Assembly: GCA_035455185.1 (NCBI GenBank)
Contig: DATIFQ010000499.1
Coordinates: 1 to 5,257, forward strand
DNA length: 5,257 nt
Origin: JAEHDI01 sp035455185
GTDB lineage: Bacteria > Acidobacteriota > Terriglobia > Bryobacterales > Bryobacteraceae
Direction: 5' to 3'
How positions within the stretch are numbered: the first letter of the stretch is position 1; every line of letters begins with the position of its first letter. A program made the translations under genes and the position numbers. Shown piece after piece: positions 5,255 through 5,257 of this stretch. Under the pieces are notes generated by a model. It was not told the DNA's origin, ran no database searches, and saw only the letters and a list, made by a program, of their open reading frames with translations.

Positions 5255-5257
5255 AAT

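Noticed and set aside
1..5257. tRNA, rRNA, CRISPR, insertion sequences or phage elements
   Set aside because: No cloverleaf, repeat-spacer pattern, terminal inverted repeats, transposase or integrase motifs were seen; coding genes cover nearly the entire window.

Overview
The window is a compact, GC-rich bacterial segment with five protein-coding genes and almost no non-coding DNA. Several traits together suggest an Acidobacteriota relative of the Solibacter/Bryobacter type: the high GC, consistent GGAGG-type ribosome binding sites, use of GTG and TTG starts, a Tat-exported protein, a short secreted ceramidase-family protein and a sodium:solute symporter with a tiny membrane partner. The taxonomic placement is inference from gene style and not from a marker gene. 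No RNA gene, mobile element, CRISPR array or long repeat was seen.

Layout. At the left edge a small protein of ferredoxin-like (dimeric alpha/beta barrel) pattern runs leftward from a GTG start at 309 and leaves the window. It is divergent from a rightward pair starting at 394: a 500-residue SSS-family sodium:solute symporter and, overlapping its stop codon by 8 bases, a 47-residue single-span membrane protein. The divergent gap (310-393) holds both ribosome binding sites and one weak promoter candidate. The rightward pair ends 9 bases from the end of a leftward pair that fills the rest of the window. That pair, in transcription order, is a 633-residue Tat-exported protein (start 5244) and an exported, 429-residue homolog of the neutral/alkaline ceramidase family (TTG start at 3331).

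The most unusual item is the Tat-exported protein. Behind its twin-arginine signal lies a large unrecognised region that may be beta-rich. Its last ~110 residues read clearly as a MIP18/DUF59 (PaaD/SufT-like) domain, a fold normally found in cytoplasmic iron-sulfur assembly factors. That domain has lost the conserved cysteine of its MTLTxxxCP-type motif and the DPE motif. Its operon partner keeps the apparent metal-binding His/His/Glu/Tyr positions of ceramidases, but the GDVSPN motif reads GNVAPI, so it is unlikely to be a typical ceramidase.

How they may work together (inference): the leftward pair makes two exported proteins that could process a lipid- or carbohydrate-like substrate outside the cytoplasm, and the symporter with its small partner could import a small product. 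Nothing in the sequence names the substrate.
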